6,738 nucleotides of DNA from positions 1 through 6,738 of the forward strand of contig JAFDCW010000589.1 in the NCBI GenBank assembly GCA_019312705.1, written 5' to 3'. A program made the translations under genes and the position numbers. Under the pieces are notes generated by a model. The model saw only the letters and a program-made list of their open reading frames with translations. It was not told the origin of the DNA and made no database searches. This document shows, piece after piece, positions 6,736 to 6,738 of this stretch (position 1 is the stretch's first letter; each line of letters starts with the position of its first letter). The stretch is from Deltaproteobacteria bacterium. GTDB lineage: Bacteria; Myxococcota; Polyangia; Polyangiales; B10-G4.

Positions 6736-6738
6736 GTC

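Overview
The window is a GC-rich, densely packed stretch of bacterial chromosome. It looks like Myxococcota or a related former-deltaproteobacterial lineage, probably environmental. That placement is an inference from two proteins: a TonB-like protein with an AgmX/PglI-type C-terminal domain, and a four-helix membrane protein with a TerB-like tail that resembles the LBF_2804 family. There is no rRNA, tRNA, CRISPR array, insertion sequence or phage gene, and no gene-free stretch longer than about 130 bases.

Layout. Bases 1-3137 hold four minus-strand genes read right to left with gaps of 25, 10 and 31 bases, so they are probably one operon: a single-pass TonB/AgmX-like protein (2268-3137), a pterin-4a-carbinolamine dehydratase (1949-2242), a membrane protein with a TerB-like tail (769-1938) and a double zinc-ribbon protein (1-737, running off the left edge). 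Bases 3138-3265 are a divergent intergenic region. Bases 3266-5139 on the plus strand hold a SSP411/YyaL-type protein (thioredoxin-like domain plus alpha/alpha-barrel 'six-hairpin' domain) carrying a lipoprotein signal. Its reading frame changes near 3800-3830, so as written it is two overlapping frames instead of one protein of about 624 residues. Ten bases after its stop, a convergent minus-strand cysteine-type sulfatase ends (5150-6724). It is complete and has a strong ribosome-binding site at the right edge.

Working together. Only the four-gene minus-strand block looks like a unit. Two of its members are envelope proteins, one is a zinc-ribbon protein and one is a small metabolic enzyme, and I cannot name a pathway that unites them. 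The points most worth a second look are the broken thioredoxin/six-hairpin lipoprotein and the unexplained grouping in the operon. I see no convincing evidence for a wholly new system.
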